Source: Streptomyces sp. NBC_00287 (lineage in GTDB: Bacteria; Actinomycetota; Actinomycetes; Streptomycetales; Streptomycetaceae). Taken from it: a DNA stretch of 64,000 bases. The stretch lies in NCBI RefSeq assembly GCF_036173105.1, contig NZ_CP108053.1:6138001-6202000 (forward strand), read 5' to 3'. Shown here in pieces: positions 34,650 through 41,618 of the stretch. The notes beneath the pieces were generated by a model. The model was not told the origin of the DNA, ran no database searches, and saw nothing but the letters and a program-made list of their open reading frames with translations. Both the position numbers and the translations under genes were made by a program. Each line of letters opens with the position of its first letter. Position 1 is the stretch's first letter.

Positions 34650-35408
34650 ATGGCTACCGGGAACCCTGAGGGCAAGAAGCAGCCGCCGGAGGAGCAGCGC
34701 CTGGGACCGGTCCTCCGACGGCGGGGGCAGGTCACGGCGAGCACGACGGACCAGCGGCTGCTGGACGCGGGCGGCCCTTCCGACTGGGTCCACACGGACC
34801 CGTGGCGCGTCCTGCGCATTCAGTCGGAATTCATCGAGGGCTTCGGCACGCTGGCCGAACTTCCGCCCGCGATCAGTGTGTTCGGTTCGGCGCGGACGCC
34901 GGTGGACTCGGTGGAGTACGAGGCGGGTGTGCGGCTGGGCCGGGGCCTGGTCGAGGCGGGCTTCGCGGTGATCACGGGCGGTGGGCCGGGGGCCATGGAG
35001 GCGGCCAACAAGGGCGCCTGCGAGGCGAACGGCATCTCGGTCGGCCTGGGTATCGAGCTCCCCTTCGAACAGGGGCTGAACCCTTACGTCGACATCGGCC
35101 TGAACTTCCGCTACTTCTTCGTCCGCAAGATGATGTTCGTGAAGTACGCCCAGGGCTTCGTGGTCCTGCCCGGCGGCCTCGGCACCCTCGACGAACTCTT
35201 CGAGGCCCTGACCCTGGTCCAGACCCAGAAGGTCACCCGCTTCCCGATCGTCCTCTTCGGCTCGGAGTACTGGGGCGGCCTGGTCGACTGGCTGCGCAAC
35301 ACCCTGGTCGCCCAGGGCAAGGCATCGGAGAAGGACCTGCTGCTCTTCCACGTCACGGACGACGTGGACGAGGCGGTGGCGTTGGTGTCGAAGGAGGCGG
35401 GCCGCTAG
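34650..35408 (+). CDS. LOG family (TIGR00730) protein, probable cytokinin riboside 5'-monophosphate phosphoribohydrolase
   Basis: A 252-residue Rossmann-fold protein. FGSARTP, GGGPGAMEAANKGA and the catalytic PGGLGTLDELFE match the LOG family, which cleaves nucleoside 5'-monophosphates to free base and ribose phosphate. GGAGGGA precedes ATG 34650, and TACGCT at 34611-34616 is a likely -10. The last codon and TAG lie inside a 102-bp inverted-repeat element, so the natural 3' end may have been altered by insertion. Its M. tuberculosis counterpart also lies between dapE and folP2. Confidence 0.9.
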   Translation: MATGNPEGKKQPPEEQRLGPVLRRRGQVTASTTDQRLLDAGGPSDWVHTDPWRVLRIQSEFIEGFGTLAELPPAISVFGSARTPVDSVEYEAGVRLGRGLVEAGFAVITGGGPGAMEAANKGACEANGISVGLGIELPFEQGLNPYVDIGLNFRYFFVRKMMFVKYAQGFVVLPGGLGTLDELFEALTLVQTQKVTRFPIVLFGSEYWGGLVDWLRNTLVAQGKASEKDLLLFHVTDDVDEAVALVSKEAGR

Positions 35409-35504
35409 GGCCTGTCCGGCGGATCATGCCGGCGTCGCGGGGTCTGGCACGCGCAGCTGCGGCGTTGGCGTCAGTCGGCCTGATCCGCCGGACAGGCCCT
35501 AGCG
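35403..35504. mobile_element. 102-bp MITE-like element with perfect 24-bp terminal inverted repeats
   Basis: The ends CGCTAGGGCCTGTCCGGCGG... and its exact complement form 24-bp arms around a 54-bp centre. No protein is encoded. I recognise GGGCCTGTCCGGCGG as a recurrent Streptomyces element. The CTAG inside each end could be a target duplication. The left CTAG provides the stop codon of the LOG gene. Confidence 0.72.
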
Positions 35505-35553
35505 CGGGGCTCGGGGCCAGCGGTTTCTCGCCCCGGCGGGGGCGCGGCAGGTT

Positions 35554-36414
35554 CTACGCCAGCCCCCGTCGGGCCACCGCCGGCGGACGGTGGCCCGCGA
35601 TCGACGCCACCATGTCCACCACCTGCCGCGTCTCCGCGACCTCATGGACCCGGTAGACCTGCGCCCCCAGCCACGCCGACACAGCCGTCGTCGCCAGCGT
35701 CCCCACCACCCGTTCCTTCACCGGCTTGTCCAGCGTCTCCCCGACGAAGTCCTTGTTGGAGAGGGAAACCAGCACCGGCCACCCCGTCGCGACCATCTCC
35801 CCCAACCGCCGCGTCGCCTCCAGACTGTGCCGCGTGTTCTTCCCGAAGTCATGCCCGGGATCGATCATCACCGACTCCCGAGGCACCCCCAGCGCCACCG
35901 CCCGCTCGGCCAACCCCACGGTCACCCGAAGAATGTCGGCCATGACATCGTCGTACGTCACCCGATGCGGCCGCGTACGAGGCTCCGCACCCCCCGCATG
36001 CGTACACACCAGCCCCACCCGATAGCGAGCGGCCACCTCGGCCAGCCGAGGATCAACCCCACCCCACGCGTCGTTCAGCACATCCGCCCCGGCCTCGCAG
36101 ACGGCCTCCCCGACCTCGGCCCGCCAGGTGTCCACCGAGATGACTACGTCAGGGAACCGCCGCCGCACCTCCGCCACGAACCCCACCGTCCGCCGCGCCT
36201 CTTCCGCCGCGGACACCTCTTCCCCCGGCCCGGCCTTCACCCCACCGATGTCGATGATGGCCGCCCCCTCCGCCACGGCCTGCTCCACGCGCGCGAGGGC
36301 CGGCTCGTCGCGGAACGTCGCCCCTTGGTCGTAGAAGGAGTCCGGGGTCCGGTTCACGATCGCCATGATCACCGGCTCATGCGTGTCGAACTCACGCCTG
36401 CCCAGCCTGAGCAT
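35554..36414 (-). CDS. folP2: Dihydropteroate synthase homologue, FolP2 type
   Basis: A 286-residue TIM-barrel protein. VNRTPDSFYDQG corresponds to the DHPS signature, ISVDTWRAEV to the pterin-binding strand, DPGHDFGKN to DPGxGFGK and SNKDFVGE to the SRKSFIG loop. The normal loop GESTRPG is replaced here by GGVKAGPG, and the pterin-site SRK is SNK. From memory, mycobacterial FolP2, at the same position after the LOG gene, lacks measurable DHPS activity while FolP1 is the true enzyme. The substrate here is therefore uncertain. ATG 36414 is chosen over an upstream in-frame start because GAGAGG precedes it. Confidence 0.85.
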   Translation of the reverse strand: MLRLGRREFDTHEPVIMAIVNRTPDSFYDQGATFRDEPALARVEQAVAEGAAIIDIGGVKAGPGEEVSAAEEARRTVGFVAEVRRRFPDVVISVDTWRAEVGEAVCEAGADVLNDAWGGVDPRLAEVAARYRVGLVCTHAGGAEPRTRPHRVTYDDVMADILRVTVGLAERAVALGVPRESVMIDPGHDFGKNTRHSLEATRRLGEMVATGWPVLVSLSNKDFVGETLDKPVKERVVGTLATTAVSAWLGAQVYRVHEVAETRQVVDMVASIAGHRPPAVARRGLA

Positions 36415-36541
36415 CCCCTGTGAACCTCTCCCGTACGTCCTGATCATCGCCGCCTGCGACCCTAACTGTCACAGTCGCATGGCACGATCGGACCCTGACA
36501 CACTCGACCGCACAATCGCACCGACCGTGGGGACCTCAGCG

Positions 36542-36892
36542 ATGGTTATGTTCTTGTTCCTGGTCGTCGCGCTCGCCGTCGTGGTCGCCGCTGTGACCCT
36601 CGCGGTGGTGGGCGGCGGCGAGGGCGGCGGCCCGCTGCCGGAGGCCGCCCCCGAGCGGCTCCAGGACCCGCTGCCGTACGACCGTCCGGTCAACCGCGCC
36701 GACGTCGACAGCCTCCGCTTCCCCCTCGCCGCCCGCGGCTACCGCATGGCGGACGTCGACGACGCCCTGACCCGTCTCGGCGCCGAACTCGCCGAGCGTG
36801 ACGCCCGCATCGCCGACCTGGAGTCCGCCCTGGCCGGTGCCCAGGCCGGCGCCCGTCCCTCCATGGAGAAGCCGACCCGGGAGGACCAGTGA
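36542..36892 (+). CDS. DivIVA-domain membrane protein
   Basis: A 116-residue protein: one N-terminal membrane helix (MFLFLVVALAVVVAAVTLAVV) and a short DivIVA-like motif, VDSLRFPLAARGYRMADVDDALTRLGAELAERDARI, followed by a coiled coil. Such proteins may bind curved membrane or the Wag31/DivIVA polar complex; this is inferred. GGGGA lies 7 nt before ATG 36542. The stop overlaps the tag start (GTGA), so the two are translated together, as in mycobacteria. Confidence 0.86.
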   Translation: MVMFLFLVVALAVVVAAVTLAVVGGGEGGGPLPEAAPERLQDPLPYDRPVNRADVDSLRFPLAARGYRMADVDDALTRLGAELAERDARIADLESALAGAQAGARPSMEKPTREDQ

Positions 36893-37464
36893 CCACGGCC
36901 CTCGCCGGCCCCGACGGCGTCCTGCGCTGCCCCTGGGCCCTGTCCACCCCGGACTATGTGACGTACCACGACGAGGAGTGGGGCCGTCCGGTCCACGGCG
37001 ACGACGCCCTCTTCGAACGCCTCTCGCTGGAGGCCTTCCAGTCCGGCCTCTCCTGGATCACGATCCTCCGCCGCCGCCCCGGCTTCCGCGCGGCCTTCGC
37101 CGACTTCAGCATCGAGAAGGTGGCGGCCTTCACGGAGGAGGATCGCGAGCGGCTGCTGGCCGACGCGGGCATCATCCGCAACCGAGCCAAGATCGACGCC
37201 ACCCTGGCCAACGCCCGCGCACTGGCCGACTGGGCCCCGGGCGACCTGGACGACCTGATCTGGGCCCACGCCCCGGAGCCGGGTCCGGCCCCCAAAACCC
37301 TGGCCGACGTCCCGGCAATAACTCCGGAATCAACAGCCCTCTCCAAGGCCTTGAAGAAGAGGGGCCTGAGATTCGTGGGCCCGACGACGGCGTACGCCTT
37401 GATGCAGGCGTGTGGCTTGGTGGACGACCACTTGGAAGCCTGCGTGGCCAGGAGCGCCCCGTAA
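36889..37464 (+). CDS. tag: DNA-3-methyladenine glycosylase I
   Basis: A 191-residue base-excision enzyme that removes 3-methyladenine from alkylated DNA. Zinc ligands are visible as Cys14 (RCPW), His27 (YHDEEWG) and the C-terminal His and Cys in DHLEAC. FQSGLSWITILRRRPGFRAAF and RFVGPTTAYALMQACGLVDDH are family signatures. The length is normal. It starts inside the preceding stop and converges on the enoyl-CoA hydratase gene with 13 bp between stops. Confidence 0.96.
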   Translation: MTTALAGPDGVLRCPWALSTPDYVTYHDEEWGRPVHGDDALFERLSLEAFQSGLSWITILRRRPGFRAAFADFSIEKVAAFTEEDRERLLADAGIIRNRAKIDATLANARALADWAPGDLDDLIWAHAPEPGPAPKTLADVPAITPESTALSKALKKRGLRFVGPTTAYALMQACGLVDDHLEACVARSAP

Positions 37465-37477
37465 TCAGCCCCGAGCC

Positions 37478-38269
37478 CTACCGGCCCAAGTACTTGGGCT
37501 GCTCCTTGTTCACAAAGGCCTGCACAGCAATCGCATGGTCCTCCGACGCCCCGGCCCGGGTCTGCAGCTCATCCTCCTTCTCCAACGTCTCCGCCAGAGA
37601 GTGCGAGAACCCGTAAGCCACGGCCTCCTTGATCGCCGCATAGGCAACCGTCGGCCCCGAGGCCAACGCCCGAGCCACCTTCTCGGCCTCCTCGCGGAGC
37701 GACTCCGCAGGTACGACCCGATTCGCGATCCCCAACTCGTACGCCTCCTGAGCCTTGACGCTCCGAGGGAAAAGCAGCAGATCAGCAGCGCGCCCCGGCC
37801 CGACAACCCGAGGCAGCGTCCACGAGATCCCGGAGTCCGCGGTCAACGCCACCCCCGCGAACGACGTATTGAAGGCAGCCGAGTCGGCCACGACTCGATA
37901 ATCCGCGGCGAGAGCGAACCCGAACCCCGCCCCGGCCGCGACACCGTTCACCCCCGCCACCACCGGCTTGGCCATCTCCGTCAGTGCCAGAGCGATCGGG
38001 TTGTAATGCTCCCGCACCGTGCTCATCACCTGACCGGACCCCTCGGCCAGCAGCCCGATGTGCTCTTTCAGATCCTGCCCCACACAGAACGCCCGATCCC
38101 CGGCGGCAGTGAGCAGCACGGCCCGCACGGAGGAATCGGCCCCCGCCTCGGTCACCGCCTCCCGCAGCGCGACCTTCGTCTCGATGTTCAGCGCGTTCAT
38201 CGCCTCGGGGCGGTTCAGCGTGATCGTCGCGAGTCCGTCGCTCACCTCGTAGAGCACGGTGTCGGCCAT
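37478..38269 (-). CDS. Enoyl-CoA hydratase/isomerase family protein (PaaG-like)
   Basis: A 263-residue crotonase-fold enzyme. Oxyanion-hole segments are AFCVGQDLKEH and NGVAAGAGFGFALAADYRV. ADSGISWTLPRVVGPGRA resembles the PaaG/PaaB subgroup, which isomerises ring-epoxide or enoyl-CoA substrates. The C-terminal EKEDELQTRAGASEDHAIAVQAFVNKEQPKYLGR is typical. GGAGGGG precedes ATG 38269. No other phenylacetate gene is near, so the physiological substrate is open. Confidence 0.9.
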   Translation of the reverse strand: MADTVLYEVSDGLATITLNRPEAMNALNIETKVALREAVTEAGADSSVRAVLLTAAGDRAFCVGQDLKEHIGLLAEGSGQVMSTVREHYNPIALALTEMAKPVVAGVNGVAAGAGFGFALAADYRVVADSAAFNTSFAGVALTADSGISWTLPRVVGPGRAADLLLFPRSVKAQEAYELGIANRVVPAESLREEAEKVARALASGPTVAYAAIKEAVAYGFSHSLAETLEKEDELQTRAGASEDHAIAVQAFVNKEQPKYLGR

Positions 38270-38612
38270 GGCGTATCCCCTCCGGTGTCGCGGCTCATGT
38301 CTGAGGACAGCATGGCGGAGATCGCCGGGACCGCACGTGTGACCTGCGTCAAAGAAATCGGGTCCGTTTCCGTTCGGCGGACACGCGTGCGGCGGCGCAG
38401 TATCGCAGTCACATCGCCGAATTGAGTGGTTTTGCTCGCGCGCGTTGCCCAAGCGATGCCGACCGATGTTGGTCATCGGGTCCTGCGATGCGGGATAATG
38501 GCTGGGAAGCAATGTGTTCGATGCCGGTGTCGCGAGTCCTGCCAGGACCGCGCATGCCCTCCGTGGGGCCGTCGGCTTTGACGATGAGCTGGTTTCAGGA
38601 AGGGGAACGAGC
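38270..38612. promoter_or_regulatory. 343-bp divergent promoter region
   Basis: No gene is seen between the enoyl-CoA hydratase (minus) and the DUF3117 gene (plus). A good plus-strand promoter candidate is TTGGTC (38469-38474), 19-bp spacer, GATAAT (38494-38499), which would give a leader of about 105 nt. No clear minus-strand promoter was found. Confidence 0.55.
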
Positions 38613-38780
38613 ATGGCGGCCATGAAGCCGCGGACGGGCGATGGCCCGCTCGAGGTGACCAAGGAGGGGCGGGGCATCGTCATGCGCGTTCCGCTCGAAG
38701 GCGGCGGTCGACTCGTCGTCGAGCTGACCCCTGACGAGGCCGACGCACTGGGCGATGCCCTCAAGAAGGTCGTCGGCTGA
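38613..38780 (+). CDS. DUF3117 small protein
   Basis: A 55-residue protein, MAAMKPRTGDGPLEVTKEGR then VMRVPLEGGGRLVVELTPDEADALGDAL, a short beta-helix fold highly conserved in actinobacteria and found after tag in mycobacteria. AGGAAGGGG precedes ATG 38613. A strong terminator follows. The function is unknown. Confidence 0.92.
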   Translation: MAAMKPRTGDGPLEVTKEGRGIVMRVPLEGGGRLVVELTPDEADALGDALKKVVG

Positions 38781-38802
38781 CGCGCAAGCGACCATACCCT
38801 TT

Positions 38803-38840
38803 CAGCTGCCCCGGCATCCCATGAGGTGCCGGGGCAGTTG
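38803..38840 (+). terminator. Terminator of the DUF3117 gene
   Basis: CAGCTGCCCCGGCA pairs with TGCCGGGGCAGTTG (one wobble), followed by TTTT. Confidence 0.9.
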
Positions 38841-38866
38841 TTTTCACGGCCGTACGCGGTGATGCC

Positions 38867-39499
38867 TCAGCGCTTGACGGCGCACAGCAGGCCGTCGCCC
38901 ACCGGCAGCAGCGAGGGCACCAGGTCCTGGCTCTCGCGCACCGCGCGCAGCAGCTCACGCAGGCGCAGCACCTCCGTCGGCTGCGGGCCCGAGTCGACCG
39001 TACGGCCGTTGGCGAAGACGCCCTCGAAGACCACCAGGCCACCCGGACGCAGCAGGCGCAACGATTCAGCGAGGTAGTCCAGGAACTCCAGACGGTCGCC
39101 GTCGCAGAAGACGAGGTCGTAGCCGGCGTCCGCGAGCCGGGGCAGTACGTCCAGCGCGCGGCCGGGGATGAAGCGCGCCCGGTTGCTGGCGAACCCGGAG
39201 GCGCGGAAGGCCTGCCGGGCGAACTGCTGGTGTTCCGGCTCGGGGTCCACGGTGGTCAGGACGCCGTCGGGGCGCATGCCGTGCAGCAGATGGATGCCGG
39301 AGACGCCGGTCCCGGTGCCGATCTCCGCGACCGCTTTCGCGTCCACGGTGGCGGCGAGCAACCGCAGCGCAGCGCCCGTGCCGGGCGACACCGAGCGCAG
39401 GCCGGCCTCGCGGGCCCGGTCGCGGGCCCAGCGCAGCGCGTCGTCCTCGGCGACATAGGCGTCGGCGAACGCCCAGCTCGTCTGCCGGTTGCCGGTAAT
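38867..39499 (-). CDS. O-methyltransferase (family 3), probable ATT start
   Basis: A 210-residue SAM-dependent methyltransferase: VAEIGTGTGVSGIHLL (SAM motif I), DPEPEHQQFAR, DLVFCDGDRLEFLDYL and LLRPGGLVVFEGVF. The conserved opening NRQTSWAFADAYVAEDDALRWARDRAREAG is encoded upstream of the first GTG (39391), and the only sensible start is ATT at 39499, with AGGAGA 6 nt before it; no ATG, GTG or TTG is available in frame. It is divergent from sigE, as in M. tuberculosis. The substrate is unknown. Confidence 0.88.
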   Translation of the reverse strand: MTGNRQTSWAFADAYVAEDDALRWARDRAREAGLRSVSPGTGAALRLLAATVDAKAVAEIGTGTGVSGIHLLHGMRPDGVLTTVDPEPEHQQFARQAFRASGFASNRARFIPGRALDVLPRLADAGYDLVFCDGDRLEFLDYLAESLRLLRPGGLVVFEGVFANGRTVDSGPQPTEVLRLRELLRAVRESQDLVPSLLPVGDGLLCAVKR

Positions 39500-39552
39500 G
39501 ACCCTCTCCTGTCCCCGTGGTTGCCTGGGCGTGACTGTATCCGTTGCGGCCG

Positions 39553-39578
39553 GGAACCCGCAGATGGGACCGGGCGTT
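39553..39578 (+). promoter_or_regulatory. ECF-sigma promoter in front of sigE
   Basis: GGAACC (39553-39558), 16-bp spacer, CGTT (39575-39578) matches the ECF consensus recognised by mycobacterial SigE-type factors, so autoregulation is likely. Transcription would start near 39586. Confidence 0.75.
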
Positions 39579-39727
39579 TAGAAGGGTGGGAGACGACAGG
39601 GGGGACACGGTTGGATCACGATGACGGGCCAGAGGTCGAGCACATGCTGACGCAGCCGCATGAGCCGTATCAGCCCAGATCAATTTCTCGTAAAACCGCT
39701 TATCCGGAGCTAACGGGCGAGGTGGCT

Positions 39728-40498
39728 ATGGTAGGGGCTCCACTGGACACCACCAGAGCCGACAGGGGAGGTGCGGCTGCGCCTGTGGATCGGGGAGGAG
39801 TGCTACGGCGCTTTCTCGGGTCGGCGGGCAGGCCGAAATCCGTGAACGACACCGCTGCTGACCATCACGCCGACGCCTACGCCCAGACCGCGACCTTCTC
39901 CACCGACGCGGACGGGCAGGCGTGGACTCCGCCCACGTGGGAGGAGATCGTCAGCACGCACAGCGGCCGCGTCTACCGCCTCGCGTACCGGCTCACCGGC
40001 AACCAGCACGACGCCGAGGATCTCACCCAGGAAGTCTTCGTCCGCGTCTTCCGCTCGCTGTCCACCTACACTCCGGGCACTTTCGAGGGTTGGCTGCACC
40101 GCATCACCACCAACCTCTTCCTGGACATGGTCCGCCGCAAGCAGCGCATCCGCTTCGACGCCCTCGGCGAGGACGCGGCCGAGCGCCTGCCCAGTCGCGA
40201 GCCGTCCCCGCAGCAGGTCTTCAACGACGCGCACTTCGACGCCGATGTCCAGCAGGCCCTGGACACCCTCGCGCCCGAGTTCCGCGCCGCGGTCGTCCTG
40301 TGCGACATCGAGGGGCTGTCCTACGAGGAGATCGCCGCGACTCTCGGCGTGAAGCTCGGCACCGTCCGGTCCCGTATCCACCGCGGCCGCTCGCAGCTGC
40401 GCAAGGCCCTCGCGCACCGTTCCCCGGAGGCCCGGGCCGAGCGCCGGTCCTTCGTGCCGCGTGTGCCCGCCCTCGGGGGAGGGGGCGCGACCGCGTGA
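39728..40498 (+). CDS. sigE: ECF RNA polymerase sigma factor, M. tuberculosis SigE type
   Basis: A 256-residue extracytoplasmic-function sigma factor. Region 2 is VYRLAYRLTGNQHDAEDLTQEVFVRVFRS and region 4 is ALDTLAPEFRAAVVLCDIEGLSYEEIAATLGVKLGTVRSRIHRGR. About 60 residues of low-complexity sequence precede region 2. The start is uncertain: ATG 39728 follows GAGGTGG at short spacing; ATG 39644 and GTG 39843 are alternatives. It directs envelope-stress genes, is preceded by an ECF promoter, and is coupled (GTGA) to its anti-sigma gene. It is the orthologue by position of mycobacterial SigE, not of the cell-wall sigma-E studied in S. coelicolor with cseABC. Confidence 0.92.
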   Translation: MVGAPLDTTRADRGGAAAPVDRGGVLRRFLGSAGRPKSVNDTAADHHADAYAQTATFSTDADGQAWTPPTWEEIVSTHSGRVYRLAYRLTGNQHDAEDLTQEVFVRVFRSLSTYTPGTFEGWLHRITTNLFLDMVRRKQRIRFDALGEDAAERLPSREPSPQQVFNDAHFDADVQQALDTLAPEFRAAVVLCDIEGLSYEEIAATLGVKLGTVRSRIHRGRSQLRKALAHRSPEARAERRSFVPRVPALGGGGATA

Positions 40499-41478
40499 AT
40501 GGATCCCGGCCCGATGCCGGCGAGCGCCGCCTCGCCGAGCAGCATCTTGGAGACCGACTCTCCGCCTTGGTGGACGGGGAGCTCGGTCATGACTCGCGCG
40601 AGCGGGTCCTCGCCCACCTGGCCACCTGCGCCAAGTGCAAGGCGGAGGCCGACGCCCAGCGCCGGCTGAAGAACGTCTTCGCGGAGGCGGCACCCCCGCC
40701 TCCCTCCGAGAGCTTCCTCGCCCGCCTCCAGGGCCTGCCGGGAGGTGACCCGGGCAGCGGCTCGTCGCTGGGCGGGGGAGCCTTCGGCGGTTTCTCCGAC
40801 GGGCCCACCGGCGGCGCGTTCGGCATGAAGCGGGGCGAGCGCTTCGAGTTCGGCTACGTCCCCGCCCGGCCGCACGCCTCCGCGCTCACCGGCTCCTCGG
40901 CAGGCGGCTTCCGGGTGCACCCCGTCGGCCGCCCCGACGCCGACCGGCAGTCCTCGCGCGGGCTGCGGTTCGCCTTCGTCGCCGCCGGAGCGGTGTCGCT
41001 GGCCGCCATCGCACTCGGCGGTGTCACGACCAGCGTCCCGCCCGAGACGGAGGCCCGCGGGTCCGGCTCCGGCAGCAATGTCACCCCGGCGCGCACCCAG
41101 GGCACCGGAGCGGCGACGGCACCCGAGAACCAGCGCCGCCGTGGCGTCGGGCCCCTGTTCGTTCAGGGCCAGGGCCAGCGGGCGCTCGGCGACACCCCAG
41201 TCGCCCCGACCGCGGTGTCCGCGCCGCTGCTGCCCGGGGTGCCCGCGCCGGGCGCCGGTCAGGTCCAGGGGTCCGAGGACGCGCTGACCACCCCGGTGGT
41301 TGCGGGCGCGGCCGCCATGTCCCCGCTCATACGCCCGCTCAGCGCCACCCCGCCGCTCACCCTGACCACCTGGCACACCGCCCCGGAGGTCTCCACTCCG
41401 GGCCTGCTCGCCGCACCCGTCCCCGACGCGACCTCCTCCCCGTCCGCTTCCGCCACCTCTTCCACCACCAGCCGCTGA
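40495..41478 (+). CDS. Zinc-binding anti-sigma factor (RseA-like)
   Basis: A 327-residue membrane protein. The N-terminal ZAS domain has DRLSALVDGEL and the HxxxCxxC motif (His41, Cys45, Cys48), which binds the ECF sigma factor in the cytoplasm. One membrane helix (FAFVAAGAVSLAAIALGG, about residues 160-180) leads to an outside Thr/Pro/Ala-rich tail of 145 residues. It starts at the GTGA overlap with sigE, so the pair is made in ratio. Release of SigE on stress would need proteolysis or thiol oxidation of the zinc site; which applies is not visible. Confidence 0.92.
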   Translation: MNGSRPDAGERRLAEQHLGDRLSALVDGELGHDSRERVLAHLATCAKCKAEADAQRRLKNVFAEAAPPPPSESFLARLQGLPGGDPGSGSSLGGGAFGGFSDGPTGGAFGMKRGERFEFGYVPARPHASALTGSSAGGFRVHPVGRPDADRQSSRGLRFAFVAAGAVSLAAIALGGVTTSVPPETEARGSGSGSNVTPARTQGTGAATAPENQRRRGVGPLFVQGQGQRALGDTPVAPTAVSAPLLPGVPAPGAGQVQGSEDALTTPVVAGAAAMSPLIRPLSATPPLTLTTWHTAPEVSTPGLLAAPVPDATSSPSASATSSTTSR

Positions 41479-41618
41479 CCGGCCTCTGCGCGGCGGCCCA
41501 CGAACCTGGTTGAATCCAGGGTGGGCCGCGCTCATGGCAGGCAGCCGGGCGCGGAGGCGGAGTTCGAGGAGCCGCGGCCACCGCCGATGTGCGTGCCGCG
41601 GCCGGCTGTGGGGAGAGC

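Noticed and set aside
33384..35351. N-terminal extension of the lysozyme-like frame across dapE and the LOG gene
   Set aside because: The extension is antisense to two well-supported enzymes and matches no protein; the true protein begins at GTG 33383.
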